Assembly: GCF_000269865.1 (NCBI RefSeq)
Contig: NZ_AKKV01000036.1
Coordinates: 62,001-126,000, forward strand
Reading direction: 5' to 3'
From: Fictibacillus macauensis ZFHKF-1
GTDB taxonomy: Bacteria; Bacillota; Bacilli; Bacillales; Fictibacillaceae
DNA: 64,000 nucleotides
The position numbers and the translations under genes are program-made. Below the pieces are notes generated by a model. That model saw nothing but the letters and a program-made list of their open reading frames with translations, was not told the DNA's origin and ran no database searches. Shown one piece after another: positions 23,844 to 31,899 of this stretch (position 1 is the first letter of the stretch; each line of letters starts with the position of its first letter).

Positions 23844-24747
23844 AGTCCGCTCCTTTCGTCACGATTCCACGTTTTTTATTGTAAGAAGCTACGAGCCCCT
23901 CCATAAGATAGAAAAAGAAAAAGAAGGTAAGAAAGAGCATTAATAAGCAAATCGAAAAAAGCTCAGGTGAATAATAGGTTTGAAAAAAGCTCATAAAGCC
24001 TTGAATGTTAAATATATATTCGATAACAAGTAAGTTACCGAGCATAAACCAAAACAATTGTTTAAAAGATTGAAAGAGAGACAATAACGTGTTGCGAAAG
24101 ACGTGATGTAGGAGAATGTAGAAATGACTTAGACCTTTTCCTTGCGCAAACTCAACATAAGGTTTTGTTAGTTCCTCCGAAAAGGAATGTAGCGTTAATT
24201 GAAATAAAAAGATGGCTGGAAAGATGGTGAGTGCAAGTATTGGAAATAAGTAAACAGGATCAAATGTAGTGGCGAGCGGATCAATGAATAAAACCCCGGT
24301 TTGTTTATATATCCAGATAACGATTAATTGAAGTGAAAAAATAAAAAAGACATCAGGAATCGAGTTGAGTAATGAAAAGAGTGTAGCAATTGTTTTTCTT
24401 ATAAATTGAGGCATGAGTAGCACGAAAAAGACAAGCAACATGGCTAGTGCGAGCGCACAAGCTATAGCACTTATAAGCAAAATCATCATGTATTCATAAT
24501 GCTCAAAAATATCTGGATAAATGGTAAATTCATTGGTACCAACAATAAAGGTTGCATCCTGCCAGTGGATAAATGTATACAGTATACGCTGAATGATGCC
24601 GAAAAAGCGATTAAAATCAAACTCACCTGTAGTAGTGAATAAGCTTGGTGCAGCGCTAATTAAGACAATCAAGCAAAAAGTAATACAAAATACGACAACG
24701 AGTTTAATAACTCGCATGCATAACAGCCTCCTTTTGTGAATTGACAT
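23836..24747 (-). CDS. OppB-like ABC permease, duplicate copy B
   Basis: A 303-residue membrane protein with about six helices; an N-terminal helix, a short external segment with HWQDATFIVGTNEF, and a C-terminal block with RNTLLSLFQSFKQLFWFMLGNLLVIEYIFNIQG (within about residues 208-241) that resembles the OppB/DppB inner-membrane domain with its conserved GN.L.IE..F..PG pattern, here ending in QG. It is paralogous to the gene at 26107-26985 along its whole length. It is first of the pair copy B and overlaps the next gene by eight bases. The normal partners of such permeases, two ATPases and a binding protein, are not encoded here. Confidence 0.8.
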   Translation of the reverse strand: MSIHKRRLLCMRVIKLVVVFCITFCLIVLISAAPSLFTTTGEFDFNRFFGIIQRILYTFIHWQDATFIVGTNEFTIYPDIFEHYEYMMILLISAIACALALAMLLVFFVLLMPQFIRKTIATLFSLLNSIPDVFFIFSLQLIVIWIYKQTGVLFIDPLATTFDPVYLFPILALTIFPAIFLFQLTLHSFSEELTKPYVEFAQGKGLSHFYILLHHVFRNTLLSLFQSFKQLFWFMLGNLLVIEYIFNIQGFMSFFQTYYSPELFSICLLMLFLTFFFFFYLMEGLVASYNKKRGIVTKGADYY

Positions 24748-24851
24748 AATGGAAAATTTTTCTTATAGTCAATATACAGAATATTCCTTCTACTTAGTGT
24801 AAAAGTACATACATTTTTTGTCAAATTATTTTTTAGGAGGCTTTTTTTACA

Positions 24852-25159
24852 ATGATAGCTTGTTTACTAGTAACGATCGGTTGCAAAAGTACATTGAGTT
24901 TAGGCCCATCCAGTTAAGATGGAGACGTATAGGTAAAGATGAATGCGACAAATTATAATGGAAATAAGGGAACGCATGTTGAGAATTTTTTTTACGTTAC
25001 ATAGTTCATTACAGTATGATGGAAAACGCATGAAGTTCAAGGATGGTAGCAAACTGAATAAACAAGAAAAAATATGATTGTAAAGAAATTACGATTAATG
25101 ATGCCATTGTGCCATTCTCTACCGCAGAAATTGAGGCGAATAAAGGCAATAAGAAGTAA
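24852..25159 (+). pseudogene. decayed copy of the lipoprotein gene at 27120
   Basis: Read in shifting frames the segment gives MIACLLVTIGC, then GDV and VKMNATNYNGNKGTHVEN, then YDGKRMKFKDGSK, then YDCKEITINDA and IEANKGNKK before a stop. Each block matches the intact lipoprotein (MMVGCVLLTVGC, VKVNATNINASPGKHVEK, FDGKRLKFKDDSK, YDCKGIAINDS, IEAKKGDKK). Frameshifts, in-frame stops and deletions have destroyed it. The upstream sequence (24760-24851) also matches that before the intact gene. This proves that the duplication included the divergent lipoprotein and that one copy was later lost. Confidence 0.88.
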
Positions 25160-25163
25160 GTAA

Positions 25164-25206
25164 AAAAGTGTCACATCATGAAACGATTATGATGAACACT
25201 TTTTTA
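25164..25206. terminator. bidirectional terminator between the duplicate cassettes
   Basis: Nested stems AAAAAGTGT/ACACTTTTT and CATCAT/ATGATG surround a GAAACGATT loop between the decayed lipoprotein and permease copy A. Confidence 0.75.
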
Positions 25207-25208
25207 TT

Positions 25209-26114
25209 TTATTTCATAAATTTAAAGGAGAGTGGGACCGGTTGAGCAGCAGGAGGTGTAGTGACTTTTAATGGCCGCTTTTCAAGTGGCGGAGCTGACA
25301 ATACGCTCTCTACACCTTTTACAAGAAGCTGAAAGGAACAAAGCAATAGAAAGAAGACTAGCACTGGCGTATAGATTTCCCATGTTGTTGTCATAAGTTT
25401 CGTATAGAAATTACTAATATAATAGGTTAGATCATACGTCTGGAATAGTGTAATCTCTAAAATACCAAGATGAAGCATGAGCAGCAAAACTTGCGCGATT
25501 TGCTGTAAAAAGTGAAGTGTAAGACGTGGCGCTAAAAAAGGCCATAAATGTTTGCGTAGAAGATGGAAGCGGCTCGCGCCCATTAGCTTGGATGGTATAA
25601 TATGCTCTTGTTGCAGTTGGTGGCGCACATCTTCCCCAATTATTTCTGTTAAAACAGGTACGGCAATGAAAATGGTCACGAGAAGAGAGAGCCAAATACC
25701 TGGAAGTAATGTTAGAAAAATAAGTGCAAGTAAAACGGCTGGTATAAAGCGAAAGGGCCGAATGAATGCTTGAAAGAGTCGGCGTGATTTTTTCGCATAC
25801 AATCCGTAAAGAATGCCAAGTGCTGTACTAATAAGCAGGCGACAGATGGCAACCGCAAGTGCATAGCCTATTGTATATTTCACACCTTGTATGACGAGAA
25901 ACAGTTCGTCCTCCCCTTGATCATTCGTACCAAACCAATGCTGTGCTGATGGCGGGAAAGGCGCAACAGCTGTTACTTCATGATTGCTGCCATATTGAAG
26001 TTCGTTTGCTTTTGGTACAGTCATGTTTGTAAGCGCGAAGCTACTAATTAGCAAGCAGGCGAGTACAATAAAGCCTAGTATAAAGCGAGGATTACGTATC
26101 AATCGTCTAATCAT
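25209..26114 (-). CDS. OppC-like ABC permease, duplicate copy A
   Basis: A 301-residue permease, paralogue of the gene at 22914-23843. After an N-terminal helix (FILGFIVLACLLISSFAL, residues 11-28) comes QHWFGTNDQGEDELF, the OppC-type external motif, and then five helices including FRFIPAVLLALIFLTLL and EDVRHQLQQEHIIPSKLMGASRFHLLRKH (coupling-loop region within residues 174-203), the part expected to contact an ATPase. ATG 26114 lies inside the end of the upstream gene (8-base overlap) five bases after GGAGG. Binding protein and ATPase genes are absent nearby; they may be shared from elsewhere. Confidence 0.83.
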   Translation of the reverse strand: MIRRLIRNPRFILGFIVLACLLISSFALTNMTVPKANELQYGSNHEVTAVAPFPPSAQHWFGTNDQGEDELFLVIQGVKYTIGYALAVAICRLLISTALGILYGLYAKKSRRLFQAFIRPFRFIPAVLLALIFLTLLPGIWLSLLVTIFIAVPVLTEIIGEDVRHQLQQEHIIPSKLMGASRFHLLRKHLWPFLAPRLTLHFLQQIAQVLLLMLHLGILEITLFQTYDLTYYISNFYTKLMTTTWEIYTPVLVFFLLLCSFQLLVKGVESVLSAPPLEKRPLKVTTPPAAQPVPLSFKFMK

Positions 26115-26985
26115 AAAATCCTCCTTTCATCACAAGACCGCGTTTTCTATGATAGGAAGCGAGTAGTCCTTCCGCGATATAAAAGAAAAAGAAAAAAGTA
26201 AGAAACAAAAAAAGTAAACAAATCGCAAAAAGCTCGGGTGAGTAGTAGGTCCGAAAAAAGTACATAAATCCTTGAATATTAAACATATATTCAATCAAAA
26301 GTAAGTTACCAAGCATAAACCAAAATAATTGCTTAAAGGATTGAAAGAGGGAAAGCAGCGTATTGCGAAAAATGTGATGAAGAAAAATGGAAAAGTAGGA
26401 TAAGCCTTTACCTTTCGCAAATTCAACATACGGTTTCGTAAGTTCATCTTCAAACGATTGTAGCGTTAACTGAAATAGAAATAACGTAGGATAAATACAG
26501 AGAGCAATGATCGGAAACAAATAAACAGGTTCAAATGTCGTTGCTAATGGATCAATGAAAAGGATACCCGTACTTCTGTAAATCCAAATGATGATTAATT
26601 GTAGTGCAAAGATAAAAAAGACATCAGGAATAGCGCTAAGCATGGAGACGACAGCATTCACAGCATTTTTTAAGAACTGTGGAAGCAATAGTGTGACAAT
26701 AACAAGAATCATGGCCAAAAGAAGCGAACATGCTAGCGCACTGCCAAGCAAAATCAACATGTATGTATAGTGATCAAACACATCTGGAAAAATCTTATAT
26801 TCATTCGTATTAAGAATAAACGTTGCATCTTGCCAGTGAACAAACGTATACAGAATGCGTTGGACCATTTCATAAAAGCGGTGGAAGTCGAGTGTATCGG
26901 AACTCAATAGTCCAGGTGCCGCGCTGATCACAACAATGATGCAAAACGTCAGACAAAGTTCGCCTATTAATTTACGAAGTGCCAT
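26107..26985 (-). CDS. OppB-like ABC permease, duplicate copy A
   Basis: A 292-residue membrane protein with about six helices, paralogous to the gene at 23836-24747; conserved stretches include VQRILYTFVHWQDATF, LFIDPLATTFEPVYLFPI and FKQLFWFMLGNLLLIEY. The last two belong to the transmembrane domain of OppB-like permeases. It is first in the permease pair and divergent from the intact lipoprotein gene at 27120, sharing a 134-base intergenic region that is also conserved in copy B. The N-terminus lacks the LxxxP loop typical of long OppB proteins, so this is a divergent subfamily. Substrate unknown. Confidence 0.82.
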   Translation of the reverse strand: MALRKLIGELCLTFCIIVVISAAPGLLSSDTLDFHRFYEMVQRILYTFVHWQDATFILNTNEYKIFPDVFDHYTYMLILLGSALACSLLLAMILVIVTLLLPQFLKNAVNAVVSMLSAIPDVFFIFALQLIIIWIYRSTGILFIDPLATTFEPVYLFPIIALCIYPTLFLFQLTLQSFEDELTKPYVEFAKGKGLSYFSIFLHHIFRNTLLSLFQSFKQLFWFMLGNLLLIEYMFNIQGFMYFFRTYYSPELFAICLLFLFLTFFFFFYIAEGLLASYHRKRGLVMKGGFYD

Positions 26986-27119
26986 ACGGACAAAATCCCT
27001 CTTTTCTTCATTGACGTAATGGAAAAATTTTCTTATAGTTAAAATACAGAATATTCCTTCATTTAAGTGTATTTTTTCATACAGTTTTTGTCAATTTATA
27101 TTTTTAGGGGGCTTTTTTA

Positions 27120-27587
27120 GTGAAAAGGTTAGCAAGCTTAGGAATGATGGTAGGTTGTGTACTGTTGACTGTCGGGTGTTCAAGCGAATCGAGTTCAGGA
27201 TCACCGCAAAAAAAGGGCGATGTGTACGTAAAAGTGAATGCTACAAATATCAATGCAAGTCCAGGGAAGCATGTCGAAAAGATTTTTAAATTTAGAGACG
27301 ATGTAAAGCAGCAGAAAAAAGCATCGCTCACAATTGACATAGAAGATACAGATGCCACCATCTATCACAATTCACTTACATTCGATGGGAAACGTCTGAA
27401 GTTTAAAGATGATAGTAAATACAATATTCATGGAAAGACGTATGATTGTAAGGGGATAGCAATTAATGATTCAACTATAAGTGCAACCGGCTGTAAAGAT
27501 GTGAAATATGACCCGCTCGTGGCAATAATTCTCCAACATGATTTGCAATTGGGAGAGATTGAAGCAAAAAAGGGAGACAAGAAATAG
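27120..27587 (+). CDS. small lipoprotein divergent from the orphan permeases
   Basis: A 155-residue lipoprotein: signal peptide with lipobox TVGC (mature Cys near residue 20), a Ser-rich linker, then an acidic/basic domain with KASLTIDIEDTDATIYHNSL and IHGKTYDCKGIAIND, and a second Cys pair (YDCKG, TGCKD) that could form a disulfide. GTG 27120 follows AGGGGGC. I do not recognise the family, and at 155 residues it is too small for an ordinary peptide-binding protein. Its duplication together with the permease pair points to a functional partnership, which is inference. A degraded paralogue is at 24852-25159. Confidence 0.78.
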   Translation: MKRLASLGMMVGCVLLTVGCSSESSSGSPQKKGDVYVKVNATNINASPGKHVEKIFKFRDDVKQQKKASLTIDIEDTDATIYHNSLTFDGKRLKFKDDSKYNIHGKTYDCKGIAINDSTISATGCKDVKYDPLVAIILQHDLQLGEIEAKKGDKK

Positions 27588-27604
27588 CATAGAAGTGAAG
27601 ATAA

Positions 27605-27646
27605 AAAGAAGCAATAAAGCACGCTCGTAGCTTTATTGCTTTTTCT
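27605..27646. terminator. bidirectional terminator
   Basis: Stem GAAGCAATAAAGC (27608-27620) with GCTTTATTGCTTTTTC (27630-27645), between converging genes. Confidence 0.85.
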
Positions 27647-28184
27647 TTTTGCTCTTAAAGATGGATGGGCCTGTTTCGAATAAAAAGTAGATGATGGCAA
27701 GTAAGAACGCTAATAAAAACTCGCCATGTTCTTGAAGTGATACATTTAAAAATGATTGACTGAGAACGATCCGTAGCGCTACATAGGCTGCGAGCGCATC
27801 TAAACACAATTGAAGTACTTTAAATAGTGTAGAAGATAGGGCTACAAACCGTCTTACTTGAAAAGCTAAAAACGACAAACATAGTTCAAAAAATCCAGCT
27901 AGTATAACGGCGCCTAGTGAAAAGATGTATAGTTCTTTCCAGTCGCGATAGTGAATAAAGCCATCGTGCCATTTGTTGACACCATATGCAAGCAGCGCCA
28001 TTGTCAGCGCATATACTAAAACGATGATCATGAGTGGTATACCAATTAAGAATACATAAGCGATTCCCTCAAGTGGGTGATCGGGTTTTTCAATGGCTTG
28101 TAAATAACGCAGTATGATGTAAAAAACGCCAGACATTGCGAGGGCAATCCAAATAACATGGCTAATAGCATACGTATAGGTCAT
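27633..28184 (-). CDS. multi-helix membrane protein of unknown function
   Basis: A 183-residue protein with about five hydrophobic segments (near residues 6-27, 39-68, 88-110, 115-135 and 153-171) and a Lys-rich C-terminus, suggesting the tail is cytoplasmic. No family motif is recognised. ATG 28184 follows CAGGAGGAA. Its stop lies inside the terminator shared with the lipoprotein at 27120. It is divergent from the nitric oxide synthase gene with a 186-base gap. It might be a sensor or channel subunit, but there is no evidence for either. Confidence 0.7.
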   Translation of the reverse strand: MTYTYAISHVIWIALAMSGVFYIILRYLQAIEKPDHPLEGIAYVFLIGIPLMIIVLVYALTMALLAYGVNKWHDGFIHYRDWKELYIFSLGAVILAGFFELCLSFLAFQVRRFVALSSTLFKVLQLCLDALAAYVALRIVLSQSFLNVSLQEHGEFLLAFLLAIIYFLFETGPSIFKSKKKKQ

Positions 28185-28298
28185 AGTATTCCTCCTGCTG
28201 TAACAAACACATCCTCATGTATTGTACACTATTTCCAGCACCCATAGTGTCATTGCATTGTTCAAAATTTTGTGCTTTGCGTTTGTACCCCTACCTGG

Positions 28299-28307
28299 TG
28301 ATATAAT
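28299..28307 (+). promoter_or_regulatory. extended -10 promoter of the nos gene
   Basis: TGATATAAT is a perfect extended -10 (TG-n-TATAAT). A TTGCGT -35-like hexamer lies at 28277-28282, at 19-base spacing, so the extended -10 probably dominates. Confidence 0.6.
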
Positions 28308-28370
28308 GAAGCAATTGGATACACTAGAATAGAAGCTCTATTTTAGTAGAAGGTACAGGGGGACGTTTGG

Positions 28371-29435
28371 TTGTTAGTACACGAAGCAGAACAATTTATT
28401 ACGATCATGTATGACGAATTGAATCGTTCAGATGAGGAAAAGGCGCAGCGGTTAGAAGAAGTTGCGTCTGACATAAAAGCAACAGGCACGTATGAATTAA
28501 CAGAAGAAGAGCTAACCTATGGCGCAAAGCTTGCGTGGCGCAATAGCAATCGCTGTATTGGGCGGTTGTTTTGGCAAAGTTTACACGTGTTTGATCACCG
28601 TCATGTTCGCACACGAGGTGAGGTAAAGGAAGCGTTGCTCTCGCACATTGCTTTTGCCACGAATGAAGGGCGCATTCGTCCGGTTATTTCGGTTTTTCCA
28701 GAGCAAGGTGTACGCATCTGGAACCACCAGCTTATTCGCTATGCCGGCTATGAAACAACGGATGGCGTTATTGGTGATCCAGATTCAATCGCTTTTACGA
28801 ACGAGTGTCGAAAGCTTGGCTGGGAGCCGCGCTTTGGTGCGTTTGACGTGTTGCCGATTGTTTTTCAAATAGACGGTGAAGAACCTACGTGGTTTGACGT
28901 GCCGCCGGAGCTGGTCGTTGAAGTGGATCTAGAGCATCCAACGTTTTCATGGTTTACAGATCTAGCATTAAAATGGTACGCTGTGCCGATTATTTCAAGT
29001 ATGAAATTAGAAATTGGTGGTATTGAGTTTCCGGCCGCTCCGTTTAATGGCTGGTATATGGGAACGGAAATTGGTGCACGAAATTTTGCGGATGAAGCGC
29101 GGTACAACATGCTACCGGTCATTGGGGAAAGAATGGGTCTCGATGTCACAAAACTAGCGTCCTTATGGCGTGATCGTGCGCTCGTAGAACTAAATGAAGC
29201 GGTGCTCTATTCCTATAAAAAAGCAGGCGTCAGCATCGTCGATCATCATACCGCTGCGCAACAGTTTAAGAAATTTGAAGAAATCGAACAAGATCACGGG
29301 CGTGAGATTACCGGCTACTGGCCATGGCTCATCCCACCAATGTCACCAGCCACCACCCACATTTTCCATCAATCATATAAAGATGAAGTTAAGAAACCGA
29401 ACTTTTTTTATCAAGAAGAGCACTATCAAAAGTGA
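28371..29435 (+). CDS. nos: bacterial nitric oxide synthase oxygenase
   Basis: A 354-residue NOS oxygenase domain without a reductase domain, as in other bacilli. The heme-ligating Cys lies in AWRNSNRCIGRLFW (about residue 61); GWYMGTEIGARN, FDVLPIVFQ and the substrate-binding WYAVPIISSMKLEIGG with ASLWRDRALVELNEAVLYS (within 260-290) are canonical. It converts arginine to citrulline and nitric oxide using electrons from unspecific flavodoxins or reductases; NO in bacilli protects against oxidative stress and antibiotics. TTG 28371 is the only good start, eight bases after GGGGG. It is monocistronic with an extended -10 promoter and a terminator. Confidence 0.96.
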   Translation: MLVHEAEQFITIMYDELNRSDEEKAQRLEEVASDIKATGTYELTEEELTYGAKLAWRNSNRCIGRLFWQSLHVFDHRHVRTRGEVKEALLSHIAFATNEGRIRPVISVFPEQGVRIWNHQLIRYAGYETTDGVIGDPDSIAFTNECRKLGWEPRFGAFDVLPIVFQIDGEEPTWFDVPPELVVEVDLEHPTFSWFTDLALKWYAVPIISSMKLEIGGIEFPAAPFNGWYMGTEIGARNFADEARYNMLPVIGERMGLDVTKLASLWRDRALVELNEAVLYSYKKAGVSIVDHHTAAQQFKKFEEIEQDHGREITGYWPWLIPPMSPATTHIFHQSYKDEVKKPNFFYQEEHYQK

Positions 29436-29443
29436 GGAGAAGA

Positions 29444-29480
29444 GGCTATTTAAACAACTGTTTAAGTAGTCTTTTTTTTT
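29444..29480 (+). terminator. terminator after nos
   Basis: Stem GGCTATTTAAAC (29444-29455) with GTTTAAGTAGTC (29460-29471), followed by nine T. Confidence 0.85.
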
Positions 29481-29514
29481 GATGATTACACCGCACATTT
29501 CCTGTCAGCCTCAA

Positions 29515-29766
29515 TCAGAGTACTAGAAGCAGGTAACTAGTGAAGCATTTCAAGAGGTAGAAACGAACGTTGGAATGAACGTACAAAGAGGGGCTAGTGA
29601 GATGATTTCATCAGCTCCTATCAATTTGAACCTGTTAATCACTACGATTGCCGTAATATAAGCAGAGTTTACAGCTGAAGATCTAGCTGCATTTTCATGA
29701 GCAGGTTTAGATCGGATTCAATGCTTAGAGCGTTTGAATACATTTATCACTCTATTTTCCAGTTCA
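29515..29766 (+). pseudogene. possible decayed coding sequence
   Basis: One frame from about 29540 reads EAFQEVETNVGMNVQRGASE, then MISSAPINLNLLITTIAVI, a TAA stop, AEFTAEDLAAFS, a TGA stop and AGLDRIQCLERLNTF. The amino acid make-up looks like real protein interrupted by stops, but there is no start, no binding site and no family I recognise. Low-confidence remnant; otherwise the interval between nos and the small membrane ORF at 29772 holds nothing. Confidence 0.3.
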
Positions 29767-29771
29767 TAGTC

Positions 29772-29954
29772 TTATTTTTTTAAAAGTAATACTATGAACA
29801 TCATAATAGATAGTTCTATAGCAAAACGAATATAGTGAGTCGTGCCAACATATGTTTTTCCGAATAAGCCAGTAATTGACTGGAAAGTAAGCTCTAAAAC
29901 TATAAATCCTATACCCGTTAAAAGGCTCATTAAGATTTTTTGATATAATTTCAT
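29772..29954 (-). CDS. small two-helix membrane protein
   Basis: A 60-residue ORF starting MKLYQKILMSLLTG at ATG 29954, preceded by AGAGGCG; the frame is open further upstream to 30017, but without a binding site. Two hydrophobic helices (about residues 5-30 and 40-58) are joined by a short polar loop with GKTYVGTTHY, and the C-terminus is LLLKK. No family is recognised. Such proteins are common in bacilli and often unannotated. It lies in a gene-poor stretch. Confidence 0.5.
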   Translation of the reverse strand: MKLYQKILMSLLTGIGFIVLELTFQSITGLFGKTYVGTTHYIRFAIELSIMMFIVLLLKK

Positions 29955-30507
29955 ATGCTCTACGCCTCTTTTTATAGTATTGTCTAATGAAAAAATTCTC
30001 TTAATTTTGCTGCACATGCGATACCATTAGCATCACCTAACATATATGAAAAAGCAAAAATGAAAGTAACACGTTCAGTAGCCGATCGGGAATAATTTTT
30101 GAAAATAGCTAATAAGGATTCTTTTGCTTTATTAAATACTCTGTTAACCACACAAATGCTAGTATTTTATCGACGAGAGTCATATTCCCTCAAAATATAA
30201 CATTTAAACCATATTTTACTTTCATGAAACTATAGTGTTTAACAGAGGAAGTATAGTCGATTACCCAAGGGTTAAGATACTCACTAATATTGCATTATCC
30301 CTATTTTCTGCTAATATAGTAAAAATAACCAAAATGATGGTCGTTGGATCGCAAGAAATGTTTCACGAGCGCTATGATGTGCAGAAAATTGTCTCGGTCG
30401 TTTTGCGGGCATGGGTCAGGACGTGAAGATGCATGTATTTTGGAGTCAACCAGAAGAAGTAGCAAGCTTGCCAGGTAACGGGTCTATAAAAGGGGAGAGT
30501 GAACGTA
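29955..30507. other. gene-poor interval
   Basis: About 550 bases without a convincing gene. A 63-codon frame at 30235-30426 has no binding site. In another frame, 30396-30500 reads FAGMGQDVKMHVFWSQPEEV and could be the tail of a lost gene, but no start or family is visible. Confidence 0.4.
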
Positions 30508-31074
30508 GTGTTTGAATGGAAAGTAGATGAAAATGTTTCGCTAAAATTAATTGATCATCATGATGCAGAAGCGTTATTTGCGCTCATACAAGATTCACGA
30601 GCTCATTTAAGAGAATGGCTGCCATGGCTCGATTACAATACAGAGCTACAGCATACGAAAGAATTTATTGAAAGCTCACTCGTTAGCTATAGCAAGCAAC
30701 AAAGCGTAACAACATTAATGCTTTCTAAAGGACAACCGGCTGGAGTATGCACCTTACGCTATCCTTTTAGCTTTAATCAAACAGCCTCCATTGGCTACTG
30801 GATTGCACCAGCCTTTACGGGGAACGGCATCGTTACAAAAGCGTCGCAGGCACTAACGAATTATGCCTTTTTAGGCGGCAATGTTGATAAGGTAGAAATT
30901 CGAGCGGCCGTTGAAAATAAGAAAAGTCGAAATGTTCCCGAACGCCTTGGCTTCGTGCAAGAAGGAACCATTCGTCAAGAAGAATGGCTGTATGATCATT
31001 ATGTAGATATTGTTGTGTACGGGTTACTGAAATCAGAGTGGTTACAGCGAGAGCATACGAAGAGCGGGCGGTAA
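30508..31074 (+). CDS. GNAT-family N-acetyltransferase (RimJ/RimL-like)
   Basis: A 188-residue acetyltransferase of the RimJ/RimL group, which acetylates N-terminal amines of ribosomal proteins or related substrates with acetyl-CoA. HLREWLPWLDY (about residue 33) is the typical N-terminal motif, SIGYWIAPAFTGNGIVTKA (about residues 94-112) forms the CoA-binding loop in altered form (TGNGIV instead of RGKGIA), and NKKSRNVPERLGF (about 137) is the conserved C-terminal part. GTG 30508 is preferred; an in-frame GTG at 30499 is too near the GGGGAG site. Substrate unknown. Confidence 0.85.
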   Translation: MFEWKVDENVSLKLIDHHDAEALFALIQDSRAHLREWLPWLDYNTELQHTKEFIESSLVSYSKQQSVTTLMLSKGQPAGVCTLRYPFSFNQTASIGYWIAPAFTGNGIVTKASQALTNYAFLGGNVDKVEIRAAVENKKSRNVPERLGFVQEGTIRQEEWLYDHYVDIVVYGLLKSEWLQREHTKSGR

Positions 31075-31114
31075 ATGTTCACGCACGTTTGATTTTCGGT
31101 TTAGAAAAGAGGAA

Positions 31115-31240
31115 ATGCTATCGTGGGATAAATTAACTGATGATGGCTGTTGGGGGAGTTTTGACCTTGGAAGTTATTCACCAGAGCAATTGAAGAAACA
31201 TTTTGGACCACTTTTATTTCCAAAAGAAGTAAAGGGCTAA
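31115..31240 (+). pseudogene. short ORF, probable C-terminal gene fragment
   Basis: A 41-codon frame, MLSWDKLTDDGCWGSFDLGS and YSPEQLKKHFGPLLFPKEVKG in sequence, is open upstream into the GNAT gene without a good start (AAGAGG is only two bases before the ATG). The text looks like the well-folded C-terminus of a larger protein, so truncation by deletion is the simplest view. I do not recognise the parent family. A terminator follows at 31287. Confidence 0.45.
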
Positions 31241-31286
31241 AGGGAATACTAGAAATTGCTTATTACAAAAAGCTCCAATAACATCG

Positions 31287-31314
31287 AAAAAAGCCTTGTT
31301 ATAAGGCTTTTTTT
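31287..31314 (+). terminator. terminator after the GNAT region
   Basis: Stem AAGCCTT (31291-31297) with AAGGCTT (31303-31309) flanked by A and T runs. Confidence 0.85.
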
Positions 31315-31432
31315 AGTGCCTAGGTTAAGTAACATTGTGTTTTGTGTTGAAGTAAGATAAGCGTAGTGTAGAACAAGTACTTGCGTGCAGATCTTCCTCT
31401 TAAATCGTTGCAGCACCCGAAATACCTAAATT

Positions 31433-31682
31433 ACATGCAAAAGTCATCTATCGAGGTAGCAATCTTATTATTACGTATAAATTTCATCAAAATAAGAGCA
31501 AATGACTATTTTAAATTTTTCGTAAACGTTTCCTAACTAAGCACAAAATTTTGATTCGCGCGCAGAAGCCACTGAATCGCGCGCAGAGCCCTTCGATTCG
31601 CGCGCAGAAGCCACTGAATCGCGCGCAGAGCCCCTCGATTCGCGCGCAGAGCCCCTCGATTCGCGCGCAAACCCCGAAATCG
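31433..31682. repeat. repeat module 3: leader plus 21-bp array (about six units)
   Basis: A leader of about 120 bases (31433-31552), with ATTACGTATAAATTTCATC, AAAATAAGAGCAAATGA and a closing AAAATTTTGATTC, precedes units at 31553, 31574, 31595, 31616, 31637 and 31658. The period is again 21 bp and the core TTCGCGCGCAGA or ATCGCGCGCAGA, but spacers differ from arrays 1 and 2 (AGCCACTGA, GCCCCTCGA). The last unit has the GCGCAAAC variant and ends in GAAATCGCAC. The units alternate between two spacer types at first. Confidence 0.92.
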
Positions 31683-31870
31683 CACCTGCAAAAGTCATTA
31701 AATAAGGAAGTAATCTTCTAATTACGTATAAATTTCATCAAAATAAGAGCAAATGATTATATTTTTACGCAAAAGTCTCTTAACTAGGCATGAAATTTTG
31801 ATTCACGCGCAGTCCCCTGATTCACGCGCAGTCTTCCTAATCCACGCGCATCCTCCCCGATATCGCACAC
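31683..31870. repeat. repeat module 4: second leader copy plus degenerate array
   Basis: The leader is repeated at about 31683-31802 with few changes (TGCAAAAGTCAT, ATTACGTATAAATTTCATC, AAAATAAGAGCAAATGATTAT, TTAACTAGGCATGAAATTTTG). Three cores, ACGCGC at 31805, 31824 and 31844, have spacing of 19-20 bp, and the module closes with GATATCGCACAC. It directly adjoins module 3 as a tandem duplicate. The 660 bases between the terminator at 31314 and the LysR gene hold only these two modules. Confidence 0.88.
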
Positions 31871-31899
31871 ACCCTCAACACCCGACTCAATCATCCTAA

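Noticed and set aside
22914-26985. Complete oligopeptide ABC importer
   Set aside because: Only membrane subunits are present; no ATPase or standard binding-protein gene is found in the flanking sequence.
30235-30426. 63-codon ORF in the gap before the GNAT gene
   Set aside because: No binding site, no recognisable protein, and another frame looks more protein-like at its 3' end.
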